Shown piece by piece: positions 1-9,503 of a stretch of 64,000 nt of DNA. Source of the stretch: Vulcanimicrobiota bacterium (GTDB lineage: Bacteria; Vulcanimicrobiota; Vulcanimicrobiia; Vulcanimicrobiales; Vulcanimicrobiaceae); contig JAAXCW010000003.1 in assembly GCA_013036095.1 (NCBI GenBank), forward strand, positions 124,001-188,000, given 5' to 3'. The notes under the pieces were generated by a model. That model saw only the letters and a program-made list of their open reading frames with translations, did not search any database and was not told the DNA's origin. The first letter of the stretch is position 1. The number at the start of each line of letters is the position of its first letter. The position numbers were made by a program, and so were the translations under genes.

Positions 1-61
1 CCGCGCTCGCGTCGTCGAACGCGACATGCGCGAGGCTATCGTGCGCGCGGGAGAAGAGTAG
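1..61 (+). CDS. nuoJ: C-terminal tail of an upstream gene, probably NuoJ (partial)
   Basis: The frame beginning at base 2 is open to a TAG at 59-61 and gives 19 residues ending VRAGEE. The TAG overlaps the GTG of nuoK by one base. In complex I operons the gene directly before nuoK is nuoJ, so this is most likely the cytoplasmic C-terminus of that membrane subunit. The residues themselves are too few to prove it; the call rests on gene order. Confidence 0.6.
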   Translation, partial: RARVVERDMREAIVRAGEE

Positions 62-381
62 TGCACGAGAATCTGCTCCCGGTCGCACTAGCAAATTATG
101 TCGCTCTCTCGTCGGTCATTTTCTTCATCGGCGTCGCTGGTGTCGTGCTGCGCCGCAACCCGCTCATTATGCTGATGAGTATCGAACTGATGTGGAACGC
201 GGCCAACCTGTTGTTTCTGGCGTTCGCGCGAGCATGGCTCAACAACGCCGGTCACATTTTCGCTTTTCTCGTCATTACCGTAGCCGCCGCCGAAGCCGCG
301 ATCGGTTTGGCTATCGTGGTGGTCGTCTTCCGGAGCCGCGCCAACGTTGACGTCGACGAAGTCGCGCTAATGAAAGGATGA
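61..381 (+). CDS. nuoK: NADH-quinone oxidoreductase subunit K
   Basis: This is the small membrane subunit (106 aa, normal length) of proton-pumping complex I, with three predicted transmembrane helices. The conserved segment SIELMWNAANL near residues 40-50 carries the buried glutamate characteristic of NuoK/MrpC proteins, and a second acidic residue follows in the third helix (AAAEAAIG). The start is GTG, overlapping the upstream TAG, and the stop overlaps nuoL by four bases (ATGA). The gene therefore belongs to a translationally coupled nuoJKLMN run. Confidence 0.95.
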   Translation: MHENLLPVALANYVALSSVIFFIGVAGVVLRRNPLIMLMSIELMWNAANLLFLAFARAWLNNAGHIFAFLVITVAAAEAAIGLAIVVVVFRSRANVDVDEVALMKG

Positions 382-2441
382 ACGCAACGCCTCTGCCTCC
401 CGCCGGCATCCCTCCGTTTCTGGGATCCGGCGGAGACTATCCGCTGCTGTTTCTTATCTGGCTGCTGCCGCTAGCCGGCGCGATTGCTTGTTGGGCATTC
501 GGCCCGCAGCTGAAACGTGCCGCCGGGATTGTCGGAACTCTTGCTGTCGGAATCCCGTTCATCGCGACAATTCTGTCTTGGCAAGCGGCGAATTATGAAG
601 AATCAACGTTGGGTAGCCTCGCTACGGGTGCGCGCGGAGAACCTCTGCATTCCGTGTGGGCGGCGTTGGGGCACGGCCAAGGGCTAGGGGTTTACGAGCA
701 TCTTTTCAACTGGATGCGGGGGTTTGATTTCGGGCTCTTACTAGATCCGCTTTCTTTTATTTGGACGCTCATCATCACAGGCGTCGGCTTTCTCATCTTA
801 TTGTATTCAATCGGATACATGTGGAACGACGGCGCGATCGCGCGGTTCTTCGCGTACATGAATTTCTTCATCTTCGCGATGCTTACTCTCGTGCTCTCCG
901 ACAATTTTGTTGGGTTATTGGTCGGCTGGGGACTCGTTGGTTTAGCTTCGTACTTCCTGATTGGCTTCTGGTTTTTCAAGCCTACCGCGGTGGCGGCGGC
1001 GCGCAAGGCGTTTGTCATCAACGTCGTGGGTGACGTCGCGATCATGTTCGCGATTTTCATGATCTTCGCAAGAATCGGATCGATGAGCTTTGTAACGGTT
1101 TTCGCGAACGTGCCCGGCCTCGGCAGCTGGCTCTTCTGGGTTTGCCTGTTTCTGTTTATCGGCGCAGCCGCCAAGTCGGCGCAGATTCCGCTGCATACGT
1201 GGCTTCCCGACGCGATGGAAGGCCCGACGCCCGTTTCGGCGCTGATCCATGCTGCCACAATGGTCACGGCCGGCGTTTATCTCGTCGCCCGCTGCTGGCC
1301 GCTCTGGAGCGCATCGCACGAAGCGCAGCTGCTCGTGGGGACGGTCGGCGGCTTGACCGCGCTCGCCGGCGCGTTGCTCGGCATCGCACAGTGGGACATC
1401 AAACGAATCCTCGCCTATTCGACCATGTCGCAGATCGGCTACATGATCATGGGCGTCGGCGTGACGGCGTATCAAGCCGGCGTCGCGCATTTCTTCACGC
1501 ACGCGTTCTTCAAAGCATGTCTGTTTTTGGGCGCGGGCATCGTGATCCACGAACTCGCCGACGAACAGGATATCCGGCGCATGGGTGGCATGCGTTTACG
1601 CGCGCCCGTTGCGTTCTTTGCGATGTTTGCCGCTGTGCTGGCAATTAGCGGTTTTCCCGGCTTCGCCGGTTTCTTCAGCAAGGACGCGGTCATATTCGGC
1701 GCGCTCGAACATGGTCACCCGTGGCTGTACGTGCTCGGAATCGTCACCGCCGGGATCACCGCCTACTATATGTTCCGATTGTTTTTCGTGACCTTCTTCG
1801 GAACGTATCGCGGCGATTTGGATCCGGCGCAGTTGGGCGTGCTCAACCCGAGCTCACCGGCCGCCCACGAACCCGCGCACGGCGAGACCCACGCTCCCGC
1901 GTGGCTGATGGCCACGCCGGTAGCCATTCTCGGCATCTTTGCGGTCATCGCCGGCTACGTGATGATCGGATCGAATTCGCCCTGGAACCGTTTCTTCGCA
2001 AAAACGTTCCCATCTGAAAATCTCTCGCCGGCGGCTATCAGCGAAGGCTGGACGACGGCGATTCTCTTCGTGGTGATGGCCGCCGGAATCGCGATTGCTT
2101 ATATGCGATACGCGACGCCCGTTGCGCTCGCCGAAGCTCCCGCCCGTTTGCGCGCGGAGTCCCAACGGATGCCGGCCGTTCTCGTCCGGCTCTTTTACTT
2201 CGATGACGCAATCGATTGGCTGTTCGTCAAGCCGTCGCAAGAGCTCGGAAGGTTCTTCGGCGGCATCTTCGATCCCGACGTGATCGACGGTGCGGTGCGC
2301 GGCGTCGTCCGCTTCAGCACGGACCTCGGCGCGCTCGTGCGCGGCGCGCAAACGGGTCTGCTGCGTTCGTACGCGCTGGTGATCGTCTTTGGCGCCACAC
2401 TCTTCGCGATCTACTACGCGCTCCAGGGAGCGGCTCACTGA
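378..2441 (+). CDS. nuoL: NADH-quinone oxidoreductase subunit L
   Basis: This 687-aa protein is the distal antiporter-like subunit of complex I. It has about 14-16 membrane helices. The family signatures HTWLPDAMEGPTPVSALIHA (near residue 275) and VFLIG-type glycine-rich helices are visible, followed by the repeat-two motif with TMSQIGYM and THAFFKACLFLGAG. The long hydrophilic and amphipathic C-terminal part (after about residue 500) fits the lateral helix that clamps NuoM and NuoN. It overlaps nuoK by four bases and nuoM by one (TGATG). Confidence 0.97.
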   Translation: MNATPLPPAGIPPFLGSGGDYPLLFLIWLLPLAGAIACWAFGPQLKRAAGIVGTLAVGIPFIATILSWQAANYEESTLGSLATGARGEPLHSVWAALGHGQGLGVYEHLFNWMRGFDFGLLLDPLSFIWTLIITGVGFLILLYSIGYMWNDGAIARFFAYMNFFIFAMLTLVLSDNFVGLLVGWGLVGLASYFLIGFWFFKPTAVAAARKAFVINVVGDVAIMFAIFMIFARIGSMSFVTVFANVPGLGSWLFWVCLFLFIGAAAKSAQIPLHTWLPDAMEGPTPVSALIHAATMVTAGVYLVARCWPLWSASHEAQLLVGTVGGLTALAGALLGIAQWDIKRILAYSTMSQIGYMIMGVGVTAYQAGVAHFFTHAFFKACLFLGAGIVIHELADEQDIRRMGGMRLRAPVAFFAMFAAVLAISGFPGFAGFFSKDAVIFGALEHGHPWLYVLGIVTAGITAYYMFRLFFVTFFGTYRGDLDPAQLGVLNPSSPAAHEPAHGETHAPAWLMATPVAILGIFAVIAGYVMIGSNSPWNRFFAKTFPSENLSPAAISEGWTTAILFVVMAAGIAIAYMRYATPVALAEAPARLRAESQRMPAVLVRLFYFDDAIDWLFVKPSQELGRFFGGIFDPDVIDGAVRGVVRFSTDLGALVRGAQTGLLRSYALVIVFGATLFAIYYALQGAAH

Positions 2442-3817
2442 TGGTATTGCTGCTGATTCTGCTGCCGATAGCTGCGGGCATTTTGCTCTTCGCGCTGCCG
2501 CGCGGCGAGCAGCGGATCAGCCGCGTTGCCGGCTGCGCAGTCGCAGCGGCGACGTTCGCGCTCCCGCTGTTCGATCCCAGTGGCGGATCGTTCTCGGCGC
2601 GCTGGCTCTCGCGTCCGTTCACCGCCTCGCTGCATTTTTCGTGGAACGGCCTTTCGCTCTGGCTCGTCCTGCTGCTCGCGCTCTGCACGTTCTGCGCAAT
2701 TCTAGCCACGAATGCATCCCAAAGCCGGACGATGGTCGCCTTGCTGCTGATGCTTGAAGGCAGCATGATGGGCGTCTTTACGGCGCGCGACATCCTCGCG
2801 TTTGCGCTGTTCTGGGACCTGATGCTTATCCCGCCGTTCTTCGCGCTCATCGAATGGGCGCCGCATCGAGAAACCGCATGGCGTTTCTTGATCTACAATT
2901 TCTCGGGCGGATTAACGCTGTTGCTGGCGACGGCCGCGTTCGGCATGCTGAGCGGATCGACTGACGTCATCGGAACGATGCATCAGTTCGCCGGATCGTG
3001 GGCGCCTTGGATTTTTGCGGGCTTCGCGTTTGCGTTCGCCGTAAAGACGCCGCTCTGGCCGCTGCACACGTGGATGCCGAACACGTACGCGGAACTTCCG
3101 CCGCCGGTGGTCGCCGTGATCAGCGCCGTGCAATCCAAGGCCGGACTCTACGGGTTCATCGTGATCGCGCTGCCGTTCTTGCGGTCCGCGCTGGTGGAAT
3201 GGCGCTGGCTCCTGGTTGCGCCGGCGCTCGTCTCACTGTTGTACGGCGCTTTCGTTGCGCTCACGCAAACGGATACCAAACGCATCGTCGCGTACTCGTC
3301 GCTTTCGCATCTGGGGCTTATCGTGCTGGCTATCGCGAGCGCCAACCCGATCGCGATACAGGGCGCGATCGTCTATATCGTCGCGCACGGTCTCTTTAGC
3401 GCCGCGCTGTTCTTGATTCTCGGTTACATGGAAGAGCGCGAAGAGACGCGCTCCGTGCTGAAGCTCGGCGGGCTGGGAGCGATCAATCCAAGACTTGCGG
3501 GGGCGTTCACTGTCGCCACGCTCGCGGCGCTGGGACTTCCCGGATTAGCCGGCTTCGCCGGCGAGCTCGTGATCCTCACCGGAGTCTTCCGCGCCGGATA
3601 CTTCTGGCCCGCGCTGATCGCGCTCGTTCCGATCGTCCTCGCGTCGGCTTATATGCTCCGGCTGCTGCAGGATACTGTCAACGGACCGGAGGTCGCGGCG
3701 CTGCCGCGACGTCCCGATCTCACGCTGATCGAAGCTTTGGCTGTCGCTCCTTTGCTCGCGGCACTGCTGTTCGTCGGAATTTATCCGCACGCGCTCTTGG
3801 CTGCGGTCGTGCACTGA
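2441..3817 (+). CDS. nuoM: NADH-quinone oxidoreductase subunit M
   Basis: This is the second antiporter-like proton-channel subunit of complex I (458 aa). Motifs include LHTWMPNTYAELPPPVVAV in the first half and TKRIVAYSSLSHLGLIVL, typical of NuoM. The frame stays open upstream inside nuoL, but the ATG at 2441 overlaps the nuoL stop and gives the hydrophobic N-terminus MVLLLILLPIAAG expected for the first helix, so that start is chosen. The stop overlaps the nuoN ATG (TGATG). Confidence 0.96.
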   Translation: MVLLLILLPIAAGILLFALPRGEQRISRVAGCAVAAATFALPLFDPSGGSFSARWLSRPFTASLHFSWNGLSLWLVLLLALCTFCAILATNASQSRTMVALLLMLEGSMMGVFTARDILAFALFWDLMLIPPFFALIEWAPHRETAWRFLIYNFSGGLTLLLATAAFGMLSGSTDVIGTMHQFAGSWAPWIFAGFAFAFAVKTPLWPLHTWMPNTYAELPPPVVAVISAVQSKAGLYGFIVIALPFLRSALVEWRWLLVAPALVSLLYGAFVALTQTDTKRIVAYSSLSHLGLIVLAIASANPIAIQGAIVYIVAHGLFSAALFLILGYMEEREETRSVLKLGGLGAINPRLAGAFTVATLAALGLPGLAGFAGELVILTGVFRAGYFWPALIALVPIVLASAYMLRLLQDTVNGPEVAALPRRPDLTLIEALAVAPLLAALLFVGIYPHALLAAVVH

Positions 3818-5235
3818 TGCCGAATTTCATCACGCACGAAGATTGGCTGGCAATAACGCCGCTGCTTATCGCGGGCTGCGGAGCGCTGATCGTGCTGCTC
3901 GTCGACTTGATCTGGCCTAAGCACGCGCCGCGTTACGTCTCGCTTGCGATTGGAATCGGCGTCTTGCTTGCGGCCGGAGCGTTTGCCGCTACGACGTACG
4001 GGCGCAGTTACAATGCGTTCAACGGGGGCTTCGTGCTGGGTGGATTCGCGGTCGTCTTTCAAGGGATCATCGTTGTTTCGGCGATCCTCTCGCTCGCGCT
4101 GTTCGGCAGCTTCGGGCGCGACGATCGCATGGCCGGCATCACCTCGCTCTTGCTGTGGAGCACCACGGGCGCGATGCTGATGGCCGGCGCGGCGAACTTG
4201 ATGACGATTTTCTTAGGCCTTGAGCTGCTCTCGCTCGCGCTTTACTGCCTGTGCGGAGTAGCCGATCGTCCCGCGTCGCAAGAGTCCGCGCTGAAATACT
4301 TGATCTTGTCGTCGACCGCCTCGGGCTTTTTGCTGTTCGGGATGGCGCTGCTGTTCGGAGCGACCGGAAGCGTAACGCTTGCCAGTTTGGCGCTCCCGGG
4401 CTTAGCCGCCAATCCGCTCTACTGGATGGGCGGAGGATTCTTCTTAATCGGCATCGCGTTCAAACTGAGCCTCATGCCGTTCCACGTCTGGTCGCCCGAT
4501 GTGTACGAAGGCGCGCCGCTGCCGGTGACCGCGTTCATGAGCGTGGTGACCAAAGCCGGAACGCTCGCGGTCTTTGCGCGCTTTGCGTACGCGCTTCCGG
4601 CGGGAGAGAAACTGCTGCTGCCGTTTTTCGTGGTGGCCGGCATTTCGATGATAGGCGGAAACCTCGCAATGCTTGCGCAGACCGACCTCAAGCGCCTGCT
4701 GGCATACTCCGGCGTCGCGCAAGCCGGATATATGGTCGCGGCTCTCGCCGGCGCTTCTGCGCTCGGTATGCGCTACGCGATCTATTATTTGGCCGCCTAC
4801 ATGTTCATGAACTTGGGCGCGTTCGCGATCATTGCGCTGTTGTCGGGGGACCGGGAAGAGGGGGCCCAAATCGCGGCCTTCCGCGGACTGGGGCAGCGGC
4901 GTCCACTGCTGGCTGCGGCGATGAGTTTCTTCCTGTTGGCTTTAGCGGGCTTTCCGCCGACCGCCGGTTTCTTGGGCAAGATTTTGATCCTGGCGGCGAC
5001 CGTGAATGCCGGGTACGCCTGGCTCGCCGCGCTCCTCATCGCGGGCACGGCCATCTCGCTCTACGCCTATTTCAAGATACTCCGGCTCATGTACGATCCT
5101 CACGATCAGCCTGCCCCCGGCGCCCGCACGGGCGCTCCTCTCGCCTATGCCGGCGCTGCTTTGTGCGCGGTTTCTGTCATAATTATGACTTTCTATCCGT
5201 TAACGCCAAGTAACGTATTGCCGCTCGTCAAATAG
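3817..5235 (+). CDS. nuoN: NADH-quinone oxidoreductase subunit N
   Basis: This is the third antiporter-like subunit (472 aa, usual length) and the last gene of the complex I run in this window. Typical motifs are FLGLELLSLALYCLCG, FKLSLMPFHVWSPDVYEGAP and LKRLLAYSGVAQAGYMV. The next gene, an exported TPR protein, starts 42 bases later and is unrelated in function, so the operon probably ends here. Confidence 0.96.
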   Translation: MPNFITHEDWLAITPLLIAGCGALIVLLVDLIWPKHAPRYVSLAIGIGVLLAAGAFAATTYGRSYNAFNGGFVLGGFAVVFQGIIVVSAILSLALFGSFGRDDRMAGITSLLLWSTTGAMLMAGAANLMTIFLGLELLSLALYCLCGVADRPASQESALKYLILSSTASGFLLFGMALLFGATGSVTLASLALPGLAANPLYWMGGGFFLIGIAFKLSLMPFHVWSPDVYEGAPLPVTAFMSVVTKAGTLAVFARFAYALPAGEKLLLPFFVVAGISMIGGNLAMLAQTDLKRLLAYSGVAQAGYMVAALAGASALGMRYAIYYLAAYMFMNLGAFAIIALLSGDREEGAQIAAFRGLGQRRPLLAAAMSFFLLALAGFPPTAGFLGKILILAATVNAGYAWLAALLIAGTAISLYAYFKILRLMYDPHDQPAPGARTGAPLAYAGAALCAVSVIIMTFYPLTPSNVLPLVK

Positions 5236-5277
5236 ACCGATACAATACAGATGGCGGCGCAAAAAAGAGGCGAGATC

Positions 5278-6471
5278 ATGCAGCGATTCCTGTATGCCGT
5301 TTTGGCCATTTCCTGTTTCGTGCTGGCGCCGGCCGCAGCCGTGCGCGCCGGGACGGTGACCGTCAACGCCCCGGATCGGGTGATTCTTCCGTCGGACCCG
5401 TTGGGGGCAATTCAAGCTGCGCGCGAGCGCGTTGCCGCTAACGATTTGGGCGGCGCGATTCGCGGTCTGGCCATGTACGTCTCCGGGCACCCCGGTGAGA
5501 TCGGGCCGGAACGGTTGCTCGGAGACCTGTATTACCGGCACGGAGAATTGTCGAAGGCCGAAGAGCAGTATCAGCACATTCTCACCTACGCGCCCAAAGA
5601 CAAAGAGACGCACAACCGCTTGGGCTCGGTCTTCGCGACGGAAAATCGGCTCGACGCCGCGATCGAGGAGTTCGATCGCAGCCTGCCGGGAACCGACTCG
5701 GTGCCCGATTTGGTGCGCCTGCATCTTCGCAGAGGCGATTTCGCGCAGTACAAATACGAGCGCGAGAAAGCCGCCATCGACTACCCGACCGATCCTGAGG
5801 ACCAGCTGGAACTCGGCGACGTCTACCTTGCGATCCATCAAACCGACCTCGCGGTAAAATATTTCCGCCGCGCGCTCGACGAAGATCCGGCGTCGCTGCA
5901 AGCGATGAACGATCTGGGCCGCGGGTTTCTTGACTTGCAAGACTACGACAGCGCGATCGATATATTCGGAAAATGTTTGGGGCGCGACGCGGGCTATTAT
6001 CCCTGCGCAGTGAACTTGGGCGCATCATATCTCGAGAGCAAACGGTACGCGCAGGCGGCGAACATTTTGACGATCGCACACCGTTTGCAACCGGAGCGCG
6101 GCGAAGCGCTCGTCAACATCGGGTACTTGTCCGACGTCAACGGCGATTGGAAGGGCGCGGTCACGTACTACGTGCAGGCGATGACCGTATATCCTTACGC
6201 GCCCGAGGCGTACATCGATTTAGGTCTCGACTACAACAGCCACGGTTTTTACGAACTCGCACAGTCCGCGCTGCTCAAGGGCTTAGCGGTCGCGCCCGAT
6301 GACGGGCGCCTGCACTTCGTGCTCGGCGACGTCTATGCGCGTCAGGGCAATCAGTCGATGGCGACGGCACAGTTTAAATTGGCCGTCGACTCCTACGATC
6401 CGATTGTCAAGACACTCGCGAAAGAACGCGTCGCTGCGATGGAGCGGTCGGGTTTAAGGGTTACGCCCTAG
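5278..6471 (+). CDS. Exported tetratricopeptide-repeat protein
   Basis: The protein has 397 aa from the ATG at 5278. An ATG at 5251 would add nine polar residues; the later start is preferred because it gives a clean signal peptide (MQRFLYAVLAISCFVLAPAAA, split after AAAVRAG) and has GAGGCGAG ahead of it. The rest is a solenoid of about eight 34-residue TPR units, for example GDLYYRHGELSKAEEQYQHI and LGLDYNSHGFYELAQSALLK. TPR proteins scaffold protein contacts; the partner is unknown. Its stop shares a CTAG with the convergent RidA gene. Confidence 0.8.
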   Translation: MQRFLYAVLAISCFVLAPAAAVRAGTVTVNAPDRVILPSDPLGAIQAARERVAANDLGGAIRGLAMYVSGHPGEIGPERLLGDLYYRHGELSKAEEQYQHILTYAPKDKETHNRLGSVFATENRLDAAIEEFDRSLPGTDSVPDLVRLHLRRGDFAQYKYEREKAAIDYPTDPEDQLELGDVYLAIHQTDLAVKYFRRALDEDPASLQAMNDLGRGFLDLQDYDSAIDIFGKCLGRDAGYYPCAVNLGASYLESKRYAQAANILTIAHRLQPERGEALVNIGYLSDVNGDWKGAVTYYVQAMTVYPYAPEAYIDLGLDYNSHGFYELAQSALLKGLAVAPDDGRLHFVLGDVYARQGNQSMATAQFKLAVDSYDPIVKTLAKERVAAMERSGLRVTP

Positions 6472-6848
6472 CTCGGAACGGCGATCGCGTCGACCTCGAC
6501 GCGCGCCCCTTTGGGCAAGCCTGCAACGGCGACGGTCGATCGCGCGGGCTTGTTGGCGTCAAAATACTTTGCGTAGACCGTATTGACTGCGCTGAAATCG
6601 TCCATATCGACGAGGAACACGGTCGTTTTTACGACGTTCGCGTAGGTCATGTGCGCGGCTGCCAGCACAGCGCCCAAATTTTTCAAAGCTTGTTCGGCTT
6701 GCGTCGCCGCATCCGACCCTACGAGCTCTCCGCTTTCCGGGTCGAGCGCGATCATGCCGCTACAGAAGAGATGATCGCCCGTGCGAATCGCCTGACTGTA
6801 TGGCCCGATGGGTTCCGGCGCCTTGTTGGTGAGAATTGCCTTGGCCAT
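6468..6848 (-). CDS. ridA: RidA-family enamine/imine deaminase
   Basis: This is a cytosolic trimer-forming protein of 126 aa, the normal length. RidA hydrolyses reactive 2-aminoacrylate and related imines released by PLP enzymes. Family features are the N-terminal PEPIGPYSQAI, the FCSGMIALDP segment, and the substrate-binding arginine in PKGARVEVDAIA. The ATG overlaps the stop of the upstream aldo/keto reductase by one base (TAATG), so the two are translationally coupled. A PLP decarboxylase lies divergently next door, a plausible source of imines, though the link is only inferred. Confidence 0.92.
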   Translation of the reverse strand: MAKAILTNKAPEPIGPYSQAIRTGDHLFCSGMIALDPESGELVGSDAATQAEQALKNLGAVLAAAHMTYANVVKTTVFLVDMDDFSAVNTVYAKYFDANKPARSTVAVAGLPKGARVEVDAIAVPS

Positions 6849-7879
6849 TAAACTGCCGCCTCAACCGGCGTCATGGTGCCTTTGAACGACACCGGCGGTT
6901 CCTCAATTCCAAAGTTGCGCGAGTAGAGTTCCGCGATTTTACCGAGTTCTTCGCGGGTGAGCTGCGGCGTCTCGCCGGCTGCTGCGAATTCGATCAGCTG
7001 TTCGCGGTTATAAATGTTCGGCAGCACCGTCATGACGCGCGGTTCGTTGAGCAGCCATTGGATCGCAGCTTGTCCGAGCGTGCGCTCAGGCGTTTCCAGA
7101 AAGCGAAGCTGTTCGATTTTCTGGACGCCGTTGACGAGCCACGAACGCGGACGGTGGCGCCGGTGGTCGCCCTCTGGGAAGACGGTTTCTTCGGTGTATT
7201 TGCCTTCGAGCATGCCGCTCGAGTGCGGCACACGGATCATGTATCCGGTATCTGCGTCCGCATCGCGCGCGGCTTTGATCTGATCGTTTCCGGGATACTG
7301 TTCAAGCATATTCCAAATGATCTGCAGCGAGGCGATATTGCGTTTCTTTACGGCGTCGATGCCTTCGTAAAGCCAGCCGATGGCCGGGCCGAGCGCGACG
7401 CCGTACATCCGGATCTTGCCTTCGGATTTGAATGACTCGAGCAGTGCGAAGAGCTCGTCGTTCTCGATCTGCGACAGGCGCGCATTGTGCAGCTGGTAGA
7501 TGTCGATGCAGTCCGTTTTCAACCGCTGCAGCGACTGCTCGAGCGCGTATCGGACAAAGCCGGACGAAATATCCTGCGGCAGTTCGCGCTCGCCGCGTTT
7601 CTTATCGGGGTTGTTGTAGAAATCGTATCCGAACTTCGTCGCGTACACGACCTTGTCGCGCCGGTCCCCGAAAGCAGCAACGAGCTGTTCTTCGCTGCGT
7701 CCGTTACCGTAGACGTCAGCGGCGTCGAAGAGCGTGACGCCGAGATCGAAGGCCTCGTGCAGCAAGGCGACGGATTCGCTTTCGCTCTTTTTCCCCCACC
7801 AGTCCGTGGCCGTCGTCCATAATCCGAAACCGACTTCGCTGACGGTTACGCTGCTGTTGGGGTAGGTCCGGTATCGCAT
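6848..7879 (-). CDS. Aldo/keto reductase
   Basis: This 343-aa NAD(P)H-dependent oxidoreductase has an (alpha/beta)8 barrel. The catalytic tetrad is visible: Asp and Tyr in FDAADVYGNGRSEE, Lys in VVYATKFGYDF and His in DIYQLHNARLS. The cofactor region near the C-terminus (LPNIYNREQLIEFAAA) departs from the usual IPGxxxxxQ pattern but is in the right place. The length fits the AKR11/YhdN-like group; the substrate cannot be read from sequence. It leads the ridA operon and is divergent from the decarboxylase gene with only 19 bases between start codons. Confidence 0.88.
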   Translation of the reverse strand: MRYRTYPNSSVTVSEVGFGLWTTATDWWGKKSESESVALLHEAFDLGVTLFDAADVYGNGRSEEQLVAAFGDRRDKVVYATKFGYDFYNNPDKKRGERELPQDISSGFVRYALEQSLQRLKTDCIDIYQLHNARLSQIENDELFALLESFKSEGKIRMYGVALGPAIGWLYEGIDAVKKRNIASLQIIWNMLEQYPGNDQIKAARDADADTGYMIRVPHSSGMLEGKYTEETVFPEGDHRRHRPRSWLVNGVQKIEQLRFLETPERTLGQAAIQWLLNEPRVMTVLPNIYNREQLIEFAAAGETPQLTREELGKIAELYSRNFGIEEPPVSFKGTMTPVEAAV

Positions 7880-7898
7880 TGCCTTAATATACTCCGTC

Positions 7899-9314
7899 GT
7901 GAGCGACTTCGCTGCAGAGTTTGCCGCAGCCGGGGCCTGGATCGATCGGTACCTTTCGGAGGCGCGCGATTATCCCGTGCTTTCGAAGGTCATGCCTGGC
8001 GAAATCACCTCGCGCCTGCCGGCCGAGGCTCCAGAGAGCGCGGAGCCCTTCGAGGCGTTGCTCGCGGACTTTCAATCGGTGATCCTGCCGGGCATTACGC
8101 ACTGGAATAGTCCGCGCTTTTTTGCGTACTTCGCGACAAGCGCGGCGCCGATCGGCATTACCGCCGAGGCGCTGGCGGCGGCGCTCGACGTCAAAGCAAT
8201 GCTCTGGCGAACGTCGCCCGCCGCGACCGAGTTAGAAGAAGTCGTCATGCGCTGGCTGGCGCGCCTCATCGGCTTGCCGGACAGCTTTACCGGAATCATC
8301 TACGACACGGCTTCAATCGGCGGATTTACCGCGCTGGCCGCTGCGCGCGAATCGCTCGGCCTCGACATTCGCGAGAGCGGCATGATCGCACGCGATCTGC
8401 CGAAGCTGCGCGTCTATATCACGAGCGAAACGCATTCGCACATCGAGAAGGCATGCATCGCCCTTGGGCTGGGCCGCGAAAACGTCGTGCGCGTGGAAAT
8501 CGACGGCGAATTACGCATGCGGCCGGATGATTTGACGAAACGTCTCGACGGAGACATCGCGGCGGGCATGCTTCCGATGGCGATTGTCGCAACGGTCGGA
8601 ACGACATCGACGACGTCGTGCGACCCGGTCGAAGAAATAGCCGCGATTGCGCGCGAGTGCAAGGTTTGGTTTCACGTTGACGCTGCATATGCCGGCGCCG
8701 CAGCCGTCATGCCGGAGTTCCGTTCGATTCTGGCTGGAGTCGAGAGCGCGGATTCGGTAATCGTCAATCCGCATAAATGGCTTTTCGTCCCGATGGATTG
8801 CTCGGCGCTCTTCGTTCGCGATCCCGAAATGCTGCGCCGCGCGTTTAGCATCGTGCCGGAGTACGTGCTGCAGCACCGCGACGCTTCCTCCGGCACGAAT
8901 TTCATGGAGTACGGCTTGCAATTGGGACGCCGTTTTCGCGCGCTCAAACTGTGGTTCGTGCTGCGTTATTACGGCGCCGAAGGTATCCGCGAGCATTTGC
9001 GTCGCCACATCGCGCTCGCGCAAGAGTTCGCCGGCTGGGTAGAAGCGGAAGCCGAGTGGGAGATTCTCGCGCCTCATCCATTCTCCGTAGTGTGTTTCCG
9101 CCACGCACCCTCGGGCCTCGACCAAGCCGGGATTGAAGCGCATAATGTGAGAATCCTGGAGAGCGTGAATGCCGACGGCCGCATCTTTTTATCACATACG
9201 AAGATTCGCGACCGCTACGCGTTGAGACTAGCGATTGGCAACATCGGCACGACGCGTGACGATGTTGCGCTTGCGTGGCGCCTATTGCGTGAGGCCCCCC
9301 TGGAGTCACAGTAA
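7899..9314 (+). CDS. PLP-dependent amino-acid decarboxylase (aromatic-L-amino-acid decarboxylase family, group II)
   Basis: This 471-aa protein is the usual size for the DDC/TDC family, which decarboxylates aromatic amino acids to amines. It shows THWNSPRFFAYF near residue 65, the DTASIGGFTALAAARE cofactor loop, WFHVDAAYAGAAAV with the PLP-ring aspartate, and NPHKWLFVPMDCSALF with the Schiff-base lysine. The C-terminal lobe retains RYALRLAIGN. The start is GTG at 7899. Substrate preference (Trp, Tyr, Phe or Dopa) is not resolvable here, although a tryptophan-degrading operon lies about 11 kb away. Confidence 0.88.
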   Translation: MSDFAAEFAAAGAWIDRYLSEARDYPVLSKVMPGEITSRLPAEAPESAEPFEALLADFQSVILPGITHWNSPRFFAYFATSAAPIGITAEALAAALDVKAMLWRTSPAATELEEVVMRWLARLIGLPDSFTGIIYDTASIGGFTALAAARESLGLDIRESGMIARDLPKLRVYITSETHSHIEKACIALGLGRENVVRVEIDGELRMRPDDLTKRLDGDIAAGMLPMAIVATVGTTSTTSCDPVEEIAAIARECKVWFHVDAAYAGAAAVMPEFRSILAGVESADSVIVNPHKWLFVPMDCSALFVRDPEMLRRAFSIVPEYVLQHRDASSGTNFMEYGLQLGRRFRALKLWFVLRYYGAEGIREHLRRHIALAQEFAGWVEAEAEWEILAPHPFSVVCFRHAPSGLDQAGIEAHNVRILESVNADGRIFLSHTKIRDRYALRLAIGNIGTTRDDVALAWRLLREAPLESQ

Positions 9315-9336
9315 CGGCGCCGAGCGCCTAAATTAT

Positions 9337-9480
9337 GTCATGGTGAGCTTGTCGAACCACGCTCGAGCAGCGCGACGAAGGAGCGCGTGACGAGAGCCGC
9401 ATTCACGCGGGCCTCGCCGGGCTCGGCCGCCCTTCGTCCTTCGACTACAAGTTCGCGCTGCGAACTCTACTCAGGATGAC
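9337..9480. repeat. Dispersed repeat with inverted ends (MITE/REP-like)
   Basis: Lies between the decarboxylase and glutamine synthetase stops. The left end reads GTCATGGTGAGCTTGTCGAA and the right end, read in reverse complement, begins GTCATCCTGAG, so the 144-bp block has near-identical inverted termini. An internal CCTTCGACTAC matches the same unit. Related units occur at 20257-20280 and 51480-51502. Nothing in it looks coding. Confidence 0.65.
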
Positions 9481-9503
9481 ATTACCGGGCTCATGACAAT
9501 GGG

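Noticed and set aside
4251-5213. 320-aa open frame inside nuoN
   Set aside because: Same strand but another frame of a clear nuoN; arginine-rich shadow.
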